Shown here piece after piece: positions 49,656 through 60,900 of a DNA stretch of 64,000 nucleotides (position 1 is its first letter; every line of letters starts with the position of its first letter). The notes under the pieces were generated by a model. That model was not told where the DNA came from and searched no databases. It saw nothing but the letters and a program-made list of their open reading frames with translations. The DNA comes from Circinella minor (Eukaryota > Mucoromycota > Mucoromycetes > Mucorales > Lichtheimiaceae). Position numbers and translations under genes: made by a program. The stretch is taken from assembly GCA_016758965.1 (NCBI GenBank), contig JAEPRB010000002.1:248001-312000 (forward strand). Reading direction: 5' to 3'.

Positions 49656-52600
49656 ATGCTTCCACGATCTTTCTTTTCTGCTTCATCTCTAAAATCGCCT
49701 CAGGCAAATAATAGTGGTAAAAAATAAAAAACATTACAAAGAAAAAAAAAGTCTCCATTTCACATTAAGTAATATATACATGTATAATACGCGTTTTCGT
49801 TTTTCTTAATTTTATATAGGAAATAATAGTGGTGACGAATTGACGAGTCCACAAGGCAGTAATTCAACACGTAGAATATCTAAACGAAGTAATAGTTTTG
49901 CAAGAGAGATTAAAAAAGAGCCCGTTTCCCCATTATTATATCCCAACGAATCAGATATGGAAATGGAAGGATATGTTAGTGCTAATTCAACGAGTCCACT
50001 TGGTTCTAGTGATGAAGAAAACGAAGTAATGCCTTCTAATTTGCAAGATCTTATGCTTCAGGTTCGAATTCTATTTTTTTTTGGGGGGGGGAGATGGGAG
50101 GAGAATGAACCACACAAAATTGATAAGGAACTTTTTTTTATTTTTTTATTGACATACATATTATTATTGACAACAACAATAGCTTCGACAACAACAAGAA
50201 AAACAAGCCAGATATATTGAAAAAACAAGAAAATTGAGTCAGAAAATGCAGGAAACTAGCTTAAGAATTGCCCAATTAACTGGTATGACATTACCACGTC
50301 CATCTTCAAGTGGATCAAAATCTGTGTATGTGTTTTATATATATATGTGTGTGCATATACATCTGCATGAAATTTTCAGTTTGAGAGTTGATGTTAAAGA
50401 AATTTATATAACTCAACCCGAACATTTTATGTTTATTTAGAAGGAAAAGTATTTCTTCTTCATCACCTTTTCGAAACACGGATATAGTTGAAGAAGAAGA
50501 AGAAGTAGAACAACAACAACCAATAAGACGACCCATGTATGCCAAACGATCAGCTGGTCCACCACAACAACAAGAATTACCAGCAGCAAAAGTACAACGT
50601 CGTAATACTGATATTGATGCTCCTGTTGCTTTAGCCCGAAAAACGGTATTTATTATGAAAAGAAAGGATTGGAAAAAAAAAGAGGCTCACATGGACTCTT
50701 TATTAATATATATATATATAAACGGTAATTAAATAATGGATGGTTTGTTATTCAATTGTTAGGGCCCATTAGCTAATCCACGTCGAACTGAACCAAGTAC
50801 ACCTACAAGGGCAAGTACACCGGGAGCTAGCAGTCGTGTACAAAACAAAGTACAAATCAAATTAGCTTCACAAAATGTTTGTGATTTATATCTGAATAGA
50901 AATCAAGATGTTAAAATGACAGCCTTTGCAAAGAAACCTCGAAGCTTGCTGTTTAATATTGCTGAAAATGATCCGAGTATGAAGGATTTATTGATATCAA
51001 CTACATTAAAAGGGTGAGTTCAATCAAGGGGGGAAAAGTAATGTATACTTTATATGTAATGATCTTTGAAAGTGAACTTACTAATTAAAGTTAAATATAG
51101 AGATATGCAGTTCTGGTAAGTTATCAGATTCTAAAAGAAGAAGAAGAAAACAATACGGATGGGAAACATTGTGCTAATATATTCACATGCCTATAATAAT
51201 AATCATATATATACTATTATTATCTATAGGAATGCATCCACTCGAAGGTAAGACATAGGGATCTCATTTTTTCCCGAAATACAAATAATACATCTATATA
51301 CAATTATTGAATATATTAGGTATTTTATAGTTTGATTACAAATGTTGGACCTGAACGATTGCATAAAAATGGATGGATAGAAGAGTTATGTTGGGTATCA
51401 CCAACTACACTCGCATTCTGCACCAGTCAATCCAAACAAGAAACCAAAACAGGATCATCCGTTCATCTTACCCATATTAAAAAAGTAAAAAGGGTATGTT
51501 AACTATTCACAGGTCACATTCAAATATATTATGTTTTAATAAATTATATTAATAACTAACAATCTGTGTTTGTATTCAATGTGTCTCTAAGGATGATGTG
51601 GATATACAATTACAGTCATTTTCAGAAAAACCACATCAAAAAGAAATAGTAGCCATATCTCCTGTTCAAATTGGACAGACTGGTTCTGTTGGTGTTGAAC
51701 GTGCAAGCTTTGTAACAGGTGGCACAGATCATTTAGTGGTAAGTAAAAAGAGGGATAGTCTATATTGATGACTAAGATAATAACAAAGAAGAAGATGTCA
51801 TTTAAGAAAAAGAAAAATGAAAACTTTATTAATTTGATTTATAGTGTCTTTGGGATATGATTCGAGATAGCCCACAAGAAGACTTTTCACTTACTGATGT
51901 GAATACACTTGGTATTAATCATACAAACAGTGTACAATCATTATGTTACGATTCATATCATGATAAATTATATACAGGTGGTGCAGATTCAAAGTTATTT
52001 ACATATGACATGTTATCGCAAAAAACTATCAGTGAATTGAAAATTGGCAATCGAGTAAGGAGAATTTACATATTACATGGCTGTTCAATGATATACTAGG
52101 GAGAAAAAGGAAAGGGCTTCGTTTTTTTTTAAAAAAAAAAAAACTATTGTGTTTTATAATGTAGGTTAATCATATTCAGAAAAATCCAAAAGATCAAAAT
52201 TTATTAATGATCAGGTATATATACAAATAATATGAAAAAATTAATAAGGATAGTTGACAATGATGATATTAATTTATATATAATATAATTCAACTTTTCA
52301 TTTAACTTAGTCAAGCACAAACCAGTGATCAATTTGCTATTTATGATCAACGAATGCATGGTGTTCGAGGTTTACAATTGTCTTTTGGTTTTTCAGAAAC
52401 AGAGAATTTATCACGATATATCAAACCAGATTGGCAACAAGAAGGATATATTGTTGTTTGTGGAAGTCAATCAGAATCAAAGGTTCATTTTTGGTAAGAA
52501 AGATTAGAACAATAGAATATGAAAAAGAAAAAAAAATTCCCCTTTTTTATTTTATTTGCGTCACGTTATTGATGTGTCTATATATATATATCTATGTGTG

Positions 52601-52801
52601 TGGGCTTTTAGGGATATACGTTATAGTGGAGTTGGACGTGGTCCATGCTTCAGCTTATTAACGCAAGGATCTACACCATCAAGAATTTTACGAACTTTAT
52701 TCGTACCTAATCAAAATGCTTTGGTATCCGTTTCATCTACACGAACTATGACTTGGACAGATTATTCAGTACAACCAAATTCCAAGATTAATTCCATATA
52801 A
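49656..52801 (+). CDS. WD40-repeat protein with N-terminal coiled coil
   Basis: Thirteen exons encode 625 residues: 49656-49716, 49820-50061, 50183-50325, 50441-50645, 50763-51013, 51101-51115 (15 bases), 51230-51247 (18 bases), 51331-51493, 51592-51738, 51845-52054, 52165-52214, 52311-52493 and 52612-52801. The N-terminal ~300 residues are Ser/Pro/Gln-rich and disordered, apart from a helix likely to form a coiled coil (LRQQQEKQARYIEKTRKLSQ). The C-terminal half has WD-type repeats: FVTGGTDHLVCLWD, LYTGGADSKLFTYD, VVCGSQSESKVHFWDIRY and a final TMTWTDYS. The WDIR motif resembles the WDxR seen in DDB1-Cul4 adaptors, but that is only a hint. I do not recognise an orthologue. The two microexons are supported by frame and consensus splice sites. 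Confidence 0.78.
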
Positions 52802-53271
52802 TATATTTACATAGAATAGTTTTTTTTTTATTTTTTACTCGGCATTCATAATGTAAACATTTAATAGCATTTATATAATGATTTATTAGTATACTATTTT
52901 TCCCTCAATATTGCATCATCATCGTCAACAATAACAACAATATCACTTTGCTCATTTCTTATTTATAGCATTATCATCAATTACATTAGCAAATTTAGAC
53001 CTAAAATAAATTGAGTACCTTCGTAATCATCATGTCTCCTCTTTTTTTTTGGGGGGGGAAGATGAATGTATAATAATATATTAATATCAAATAAGTTTAT
53101 TACGTACAATAACTTCATAGTTCAAAAATGTGAAAAATGCATTTGCCTTTTTTGGTATGTATATTATTGTTGTATGTTTGACAGGCTGAATTTATAATAA
53201 TAATGTAGTAAAGTACCTTTTCTTTTCCGCCGCCCCCTCTTCTCTCTTCCTGTAAATATTTCATTATTATT
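52802..53271. other. Intergenic region between WD40 and ChaC genes
   Basis: AT-rich 3' UTR of the WD40 gene, then a pyrimidine-rich leader before the next ATG. No gene seen. Confidence 0.6.
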
Positions 53272-54391
53272 ATGCCTTCTACAACCTTAAATCATCAAGA
53301 TAATGCCATTGTGGATGATAAAAAAACAGAAGCAGAAACTGTTGAATCAGTAATTCAAGCAGCACCTAACCAAGGCATTTGGGTATTTGGTTATGGTTCT
53401 CTTATTTGGAAACCTCCCATTCATTACGAATCAAAGTATAAGATTTTTTTTTTCCCCTTATCTTTTTCTTTCTTTCTTTCAATGAATATTAAACTTCGTT
53501 TTATAGAGTGGTTGGTTATATTAAAAACTATGTTCGACGATTCTGGCAGGTAAAATCTGTTTTTGTATATATAAAAGTATAAAAGAAATGAAGTTCTCAA
53601 TCGACTTTTATATATATATATATATAGCATAGTGAAGATCATCGAGGAACCCCAGAAAAACCAGGTAGAGTTGTTACGTTGATTCCATACGATGAATGGA
53701 AAACAATGGAGGATGTGGTAAGATATTTTTAAAGAAAAGTTATTAAATTGAATAGACCATGAAAAAAAGCTTATAAATGGATTATAATAGCATGGTCATG
53801 ACGATGTAACGTGGGGTGTTGGTTTTAAGATTCCGTCAGATGATGTTGAAGCTACTCGAGCTTATTTGGATCATAGAGAAAAGGTATATATATATAGATT
53901 GGTTTAATATTATATATATATAAAAAAAGAATTATGAAATAATTACCATGAATAACAACATGATATTATATATGAATTATTATTAGAATGGATATACAGT
54001 ACATACAGTAGATATTTTCAGTGCAGATAATGATAAGGAACCAGCAGTAAAAAATGTATGTATATATATGTATATATATATATTATATTGATATTCATAA
54101 TTAATAAGTATTGAATAACTCATTATATATTTTATTTATAAATAGGCACTTGTATATATTGCTACTACAGATAATGTAGCATATGTTGGACCTGCTTCTA
54201 TGGAACATATTTCACAACAAATCTTTGAAACATATGGTCCTTCTGGATGGAATGCTGAATATCTATTAAATCTTGCTCAAGCTTTACGTGAAATATGTCC
54301 CGATGCTCGTGATGATCATCTTTTTGAATTAGAACGACGTGTAAAGGCACTTGTTGAGAAATCATCATCATCAACAACAACAACAACTTAG
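53272..54391 (+). CDS. GCG1: ChaC-type glutathione-specific gamma-glutamylcyclotransferase
   Basis: Splits glutathione into 5-oxoproline and Cys-Gly in the cytosol. Six exons, 53272-53435, 53507-53549, 53628-53717, 53791-53883, 53987-54055 and 54146-54391, encode 234 residues. The substrate-binding loop is WVFGYGSLIWKP (about residues 41-52). [32 protein letters not shown] follows as in all ChaC enzymes. The catalytic Glu is in YLDHREKNGY. The VYIAT and FETYGPSGWNAEYLLNL segments complete the fold. A run of Ser/Thr ends the protein. Length and motifs match yeast Gcg1 and human ChaC, so the enzyme should be active. Confidence 0.95.
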
Positions 54392-54870
54392 AAATGAATA
54401 AAATATATAATAATATACTCGACTTTTTAATAGCAATATTTATACACTTATTAAAAAGTCCTGTCAAAAAATAATATAGTCAGTGAATTGATGTCTTTGT
54501 TAATTGAAATAATAATATAGTAGAATCGTGGAAGTATATTGAAAGACGGGGAGTGTAAAATTTACACGAGAATGATAATTTATTCAATCATAACTAATGA
54601 TAAACTATTTTATTTGAAAAAGTATTACATAAAGAATAGATTACTGTATATCTGAAATATTCATCCAATTAATATATATTATATGAATGAGTTGACTAGT
54701 TAGAATTGTTCATTCTGTTATTATCAAACAATCTAATATCCCCAAATTTTTGAATCCATGCACATTGAATTCCGCAAAGATAATTAATAAAAAAGGGAAT
54801 CTTTACTCATTCTTTTTTCTTATAACTTTTTTTTTTATATCTTTGTTGTAAATATAACCGCAGCTGTGTC
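54392..54870. other. Intergenic region upstream of Dim1
   Basis: AT-rich promoter-type sequence. No gene seen. Confidence 0.55.
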
Positions 54871-55874
54871 ATGGTACTAAATATTATTTATTTTATATTT
54901 TACATAACATGAACAGTTTATATATATATAACTAATTAAATATTTTTTATTCTTTATATACATTTATTTTATTGTTTTAGTCGGTAAGTGTTTTTTTTTT
55001 TTTTTTAATTTTGATTTGAAACAATAATCTAACTTGATCGTGTACTAATGAGTTTATTTTACTCAACTGTCTAATAATATAGTACTTTTTACCCCATTTG
55101 ACAAATGGTAAATATATAACTATATATTATAATCAAGGTTTTATGTATATTGAATAATTAATTCATTAATTAATTTATTAATTAGGTTGGCAAGTTGATC
55201 AAGCGATCTTGTCAGAAGAAGATCGTGTTGTTATAATTCGATTTGGTCATGATTGGGATCCTGTAAGTTTTTTTATTATTTAAAGTATGTATTTATTAAA
55301 AAAAAACTAATATTATAATTATTAGACTTGTATGAAAATGGATGAAATTTTATATAGTATTGCTGAAAAAGTAAAGAATTTTGCAGTAATTTATTTGGTA
55401 ATGCCACCCCTTTTATTATTTGAGAACACATTATTAGAATCATATATAATTAAATTTCTGTTTTATATATAGGTTGATATTACTGAAGTACCTGATTTTA
55501 ATAAGGTAAAATGAATACTAATTATATATAGGATAGGATAATATTTAAAACTAGAGATACCTTTTTTTTTTTTTTATAATAGATGTATGAATTATATGAT
55601 CCATGTACAACCATGTTCTTTTTCCGTAATAAACATATTATGGTGGATTTAGGAACTGGTAACAATAATAAAATCAATTGGGCTTTAGATGATAAACAAG
55701 AAATGATTGATTTAGTCGAGGTATATTTTTTAAAAAAAATATATATTAAACTGAGAAATAAAGCTAATATAAAATACATTTGCTTCCTTCGTGTAGATTG
55801 TTTATCGTGGTGCTAGAAAAGGTCGTGGTTTGGTTGTTTCTTTGAAGGATTATTCAACAAAATACAAGTATTAG
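54871..55874 (+). CDS. DIB1: U5 snRNP thioredoxin-fold protein Dim1/Dib1 (TXNL4A orthologue)
   Basis: Spliceosome component of the U4/U6.U5 tri-snRNP, needed for pre-mRNA splicing. Exons 55083-55107, 55186-55262, 55326-55397, 55473-55505, 55583-55720 and 55797-55874 encode YFLPHLTNGWQVDQAILSEE onward to DYSTKYKY, nearly identical to this very conserved family. An in-frame TAG overlaps the acceptor just before 55083, so the start must be upstream. The best solution is an ATG at 54871-54873 directly followed by GT, a 3-base exon TCG at 54981-54983 set between TTTTAG and GTAAGTG, then the main exons. This gives MSYFLPHL and exactly 142 residues, the length I recall for the human protein. Skipping the tiny exon gives 141. 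The body of the gene is certain; the first two exons are inferred. Confidence 0.93.
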
Positions 55875-56319
55875 AATATTTGTAAAAGTAAAAGACTTAT
55901 TTCTTATCATTTCAATCTCTCTCTCTCTTTTTTTTTTTTTTTTTTTTTTTTTTTGACATGTGGTACATTATTCTTTAAATAAATTGTGTGTGATTTAAAT
56001 ATTTCAACTTTTAACCATGTAGTTTCTGTAGCAAAACATAAAAGAATATATTTGTCTTCATGTGATTATATTATGATATTATCTACAACGATATATTTTA
56101 CAGTAATACAATTATTTATTTATTTATTATTATTATTATTAGATATTTAATTTACAAGATAAGATACACAGTCAAAAAGTTGCGAAATCATAAATGCCAG
56201 TTAAGTCAATGGTGAGGAGAGCAATAGGTGAGAAAAAAAAAAAAAAAGAAAGAAGAAAACTGAAATATATATATGTGTGTGTGCTATTTTTGGCTGGAAG
56301 GAGGAGGTTATTATCTTAA
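55875..56319. other. Convergent 3' region, Dim1 / F-box
   Basis: Contains a 27-base T run (55928-55954) and TTA triplet repeats near 56130. No gene seen. Confidence 0.6.
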
Positions 56320-57573
56320 TTATTTTGTATTTAAACTTTTACGAATTTCATATAGTTCTTGACTATTAAGAATCAATGTTTTTTCCAAATTTCCTACTGG
56401 ACGATATTGAATATTTAAATTTTGTTGTCGTAACATGGCCTGATCATCTAAATAATAATGCCATGATCCACCTTTATCATCATCATCATCAGTATGAATA
56501 GAATTATTATTATTATTATTACTTATATCATTATTCCAACCAAGACGACGAAGACGATTTCTACGTTCCTTAGCAACAATCGACCAAACAATTGGAGGGA
56601 TATCCTGAATTAACCATCCAATTAATTCAAGTGATTGTAGTTTTCGACATTTTTGTAATATTTGTAATAATAAGATACAATTTGTTTTATATCCTCCTCT
56701 TCTTGTACTTTGTAAAGTCAATTGAACAATGTGGGGACAAAAATGAGCAATTACATCCAATATTCTCGGACATTCACAACGGATCGATAACTGAGTCAAC
56801 TGATGACCATAAAACACCAATACGTCACACAGGCTCTCTTGTTCAATGTGTTGAAGTGATACAGTCAAATGACGCAAATGAAAACAATACTGGGTTAGTG
56901 TGGTCAATGCACTATCATTAGCAGTCCGTATCCGATTATGATTTGCTCCAAAATCAATACTTTTTAAATTGGGTAAACAAGACAAAAGTTGAGATATAGC
57001 CATCTCTGAAAAATCCGTCCATATCATGGAGACATGTCGAACATGTTGCATAGTAGATAAAAGTTGATGAATATTATGAGTTGTACTGACTAAATTACAA
57101 TATCGAAATTCAAGGGTTTGAATAGAAGGAACATTATTTAAGGATTGTTGTTGCTGTTGTTGTTGTTGTTGTTGTTGAATTAATTGACATATGCTTTCGG
57201 TAAATAAAACGTGAAAATCAACAAATGTAAATGTGTGGATTTGAGGTAAAAATCGAAATAATAATTTTTCAAAGTCGTTCATCATATCACTACCACTTTG
57301 ACGACATATCAACGTCAAGTGTTTCGTATGTCGTCTGACAATGTCTCGTAAGAAGGGTCGATGTTGTAATGCCATTTCCAATTGGTGAATGTGACAACGA
57401 AAACTGAGTTCGAGATGAGTATACAGTACTGGTAAACATATTTCATAAAGTCTCTGTGTTGTAAGACATAGTTGAGCTAGACTGTACTTTGGTAAATAAT
57501 GTACTATTTGTTGAATTAGCTCTGGTGGAAGTTGATATAAATACGATGATATTATAGTTGTTGATTTTTCCAT
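56320..57573 (-). CDS. F-box / leucine-rich-repeat protein
   Basis: A single uninterrupted exon of 417 residues, unusual beside its intron-rich neighbours. Residues ~13-55 form the F-box (YQLPPELIQQIVHYLPKYSL...LCLTTQRLYEICLPVLY), which would bind Skp1. The rest is a series of degenerate LRRs (e.g. LKSIDFGANHNRI, LRHLTVSLQHIEQ, LTQLSIRCECP, LQSLELIGWLI), with one Gln run (about 137-146). Such proteins act as substrate receptors of SCF ubiquitin ligases; the target is unknown. F-box/LRR genes are abundant and fast-evolving in Mucoromycota, in keeping with the decayed relative at 13.7-14.2 kb. It converges on Dim1. Confidence 0.85.
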   Translation of the reverse strand: MEKSTTIISSYLYQLPPELIQQIVHYLPKYSLAQLCLTTQRLYEICLPVLYTHLELSFRCHIHQLEMALQHRPFLRDIVRRHTKHLTLICRQSGSDMMNDFEKLLFRFLPQIHTFTFVDFHVLFTESICQLIQQQQQQQQQQQSLNNVPSIQTLEFRYCNLVSTTHNIHQLLSTMQHVRHVSMIWTDFSEMAISQLLSCLPNLKSIDFGANHNRIRTANDSALTTLTQYCFHLRHLTVSLQHIEQESLCDVLVFYGHQLTQLSIRCECPRILDVIAHFCPHIVQLTLQSTRRGGYKTNCILLLQILQKCRKLQSLELIGWLIQDIPPIVWSIVAKERRNRLRRLGWNNDISNNNNNNSIHTDDDDDKGGSWHYYLDDQAMLRQQNLNIQYRPVGNLEKTLILNSQELYEIRKSLNTK

Positions 57574-57944
57574 AGTAATAATAAAATAATAATTAAAAGA
57601 AAGAGAAGAGAGAGAAAGACAGAGAGACAGAGAGGCAAAAAAAAAAAAAGAATAAAAGAAAAATGTTTGTGTTTTAGTAGCACAGCAACAACTGTGTGAA
57701 GATTACTGAATATTTTTTAATGTTTTTTTTTTTTTTTGCTCTTGTAAAAAAAAAAAAGAAGTGTATTTGCGGTATGATTAAAGATGATGTGATGAATGGA
57801 TTTGATAGGATAGGATAGGATAGGATAAGATGGGGTAAAAAAAAAAAGTAAAAAAAAAAATAACATCATATTGTTATATTTATGTATATGATATCAAACT
57901 TTGTATATGAAAAAAAAAAGAGAATTATTATTATAACTACAATG
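57574..57944. other. Intergenic region between RasGEF and F-box genes
   Basis: Promoter side of the F-box gene and 3' flank of the RasGEF gene; both genes read leftwards. It holds a GATAG tandem repeat and poly-A/T runs. No gene seen. Confidence 0.6.
57804..57828. repeat. GATAG pentanucleotide tandem repeat (5 units)
   Basis: Five consecutive GATAG/GATAA units between two gene ends. Likely a short unstable minisatellite. Confidence 0.85.
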
Positions 57945-60900
57945 CTACATTCGAAGCCAAAGATCCCTTAAACGATTTGTACTGGATGATTTTAATCGTG
58001 GTTCTATCAAATTAGAGCGTTTATATTGTTCCTATTTTTTATAATTATTTCAAAATAAATTAATCTTTTCCCGATAGATTTTCATGCAAATAAATAAAAA
58101 TAGCGGGGTGGAAGGAGGGAAAAAATTTAACTTACATCCTCACTAAGAATTTCAGTGTCAGCAATAAAATGAAGTATTTTACTATCAGGTTCAATATCAT
58201 AAGCAGGACATTGAAATTTCATCATAGCTACAATACATTCACCCATTAACCGAAACTTTTCCCAATGAATTGTTCCATCAGGTCGTAAATCTTTATTTCC
58301 TTCAGCAAGGGAGACAAGATCTTGATTATGAATTCCACTAAAAAAAAAAGATAAAGGTTCCCATGTGAGAAAAAAAAAATAAAGTATTTTTTTTTTTAAA
58401 GTTAAATGACATGTTTTTTTTTTCCACATCAGTTCATTTTTACTCTCCCACGTATAATGAATACTTACAGATAAGGTATACCAGGGGCTTCTGAAGCTTT
58501 TAATGCAAGTCGATAAGAACTAAAAGATCGATCTGAACTCATTAATCGTTCAAGACTTTTAAATTGTTTAAAAAGTTTTTTATCAGAAATAGCTTCACGT
58601 GTCTGTTTCAATCGTAAAACAGATGCACTATTTAAACCGGCTAAAATCGCCATTAATGAGTTATAGTTATTATGATTTCGTAGTTCCTATATATATATAA
58701 TTATAAGGATTAATTTCTTTTTTTTCTTATTAAACACAAAAAAATTTCCCACAATCCCCAAACTATTTATTACCACAGCAATAGACATGAATTTTTCAAG
58801 CAACCCAGCCCGCTTATTTAACTTGGATTGTGTGACAATGATAGTTGCAACCCAAGCGGAGATAAAGTTAAAATGAGCAATGGAAGCAGCAACAGCACTG
58901 TGACACTTGTTGAGCTGATCCTCAGAAGAAACTGAACTTGGTCGAGGACACCAAATATTACGTACAAATTCACGTGCTTTAATTTTACCAAATAACTCGG
59001 ATTCGATCCATGTAAGTTGATCAGCAATAGCTCGTTCAGGAATTTCCATCATTACTTTATAACTATAATTGACTTGCTCCTTTTCTGATTTATCGTTATG
59101 ATGATGATTATTATTGTTGTTGTTACGAAATCCACTTGCATTGTTATTTCCACTACCGCCAAAAACACTGATAAAGCTAGCAGCAGAAGATGAAATGGTA
59201 TTGGCTCCAAAAGAAGTCCAGCTGGGTGATGCTGACATACTACAATTTATATCAATGTCAATCAAACCACCGGAAAATTCGGTTCGATTACTATTACTTT
59301 TATTCACATTGGTTGTAGGGGGTTGTTTGTTAATACTTGTTGTTGTGTTGGTGGTTGTAATAGATTGTACATCAATAGAAGTTCGTTTTTGTTGTTGTTG
59401 TTGTTGTTGTTGTGATACAGGTGTGACGACGGATTTTAATTTTTCTTTAGGTGGTGGTGTGGGATGTGGAGGAGAAGATGTCTCTTGTTGTTGTTGTTTT
59501 TCTTTGCTTGGTTCCAACTTGTTCTTTTTCGGTAAATCTTGTTTAGCATCTTCCTTTTCAGGTTGTTGTTGTTGTTGTTGTTCTCGTTCTTCCTCTTCAC
59601 TTTTATTATTATCAGCTGGTTTTGCAGCAGTCATGGGAGCAAATGAAAATAAAAATCCAAGTGAAGATGTAATAGAAGATTTCCGTTGTCGACTACCAAA
59701 TAAACTGAATGAACTAACACTTGCTGTTCGTTTCAGTCCTGGTTCAGATTCTTTTCTGTTGTTGTTGTAGGATGGGATACAACCTTCTGAAATCGATTTA
59801 CTATCCTCATCCTTTTTGCCAGTGTTGTCATACGTACTTGAAAAAAAGTTGACAAAGGATTCAGAAGAATACCCACTATCCTTTTTATTTTTTGTTGCCT
59901 GTAGAGTAGGAGTTGTTGTTGTTGTCATTTCATAATCATCTCCAGTAGACATTTCATCCATACTGGTACCTTCACATTCTTCAAATACATCATCGTCGTC
60001 ATCATCTGAAGAATCTAAAGGATGATTATAATTATCTTCTTCTTCTGAAAATCCTTCATTGTCATCATCCGCCATACCCCAATGGCAATCGGGATCCTCA
60101 TCGGGTGCCATCCGATTGGCCAAAGGTAAAAGTGAAGCACTGATCGGTCGTAACACGTCTTCTTTTGATATCCGCTCTAAAAAACGAATAATCAATTTTC
60201 GTGTCCGTCGGCTATGAAAATCGTTCCAATAACTCGTTAACCAAATAAGAAAGATAGCTTGAATTCGTTCTTGAATACGAGTTGGTGGGGGTTCTAATAA
60301 TCCATCACTATCGAATCGGTCAATTAATATACGAGCTAAATCACCCGGTTTCATGAATCGACGGAAAAATGTAATAAAGATAGTAGCAGCATGTTCATCT
60401 GTTTATAATAATAAATGATAATTAAAAGGGAGGGTTTTGCGGTATGAATAAATAATAAATAACACTCTCGTATGTGTGTGTTACGCACACACGCGCGATC
60501 TATTTTTTGTTACTGTTATATATAAATATTTTTTTTTCTTTATATGTATATACCTGAACGAGAAGGATCATCCACTAATAATTTATCAATGAGATCATCA
60601 ATAGTTAACCCTGTTCCCATAGATTCACTATTTTTTATACATTCAAATTTTTAGTATTTTTTTTTATAGTTGTTTGTAGTTGGTTGTAAACAACACTCTT
60701 TTTTTTTTTTACGTAACCCCCTTAATCAAATAACATACCAACTATCTTTGGAACCACGTCGACTGACGGCCAAACCTTTTTTGGCATAAGGAGAATTATG
60801 TAAACTATTTTTTCTTTCAACAATTTGAACTGGTGTTATATCGTTATTCACTTGCTGATGTTTTTTTGTACTACTTTTCTTTTTCATTGCTGTTGTCGCT

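Noticed and set aside
57804..57828. GATAG repeat as a telomere-like sequence
   Set aside because: Only five units, unit not telomeric, located between two ordinary genes.
59114..59770. 218-residue plus-strand frame opposite the RasGEF gene
   Set aside because: Antisense shadow of Gln/Ser/Thr codon repeats (poly-Leu and poly-Cys runs); the minus-strand exon is part of a clear RasGEF.
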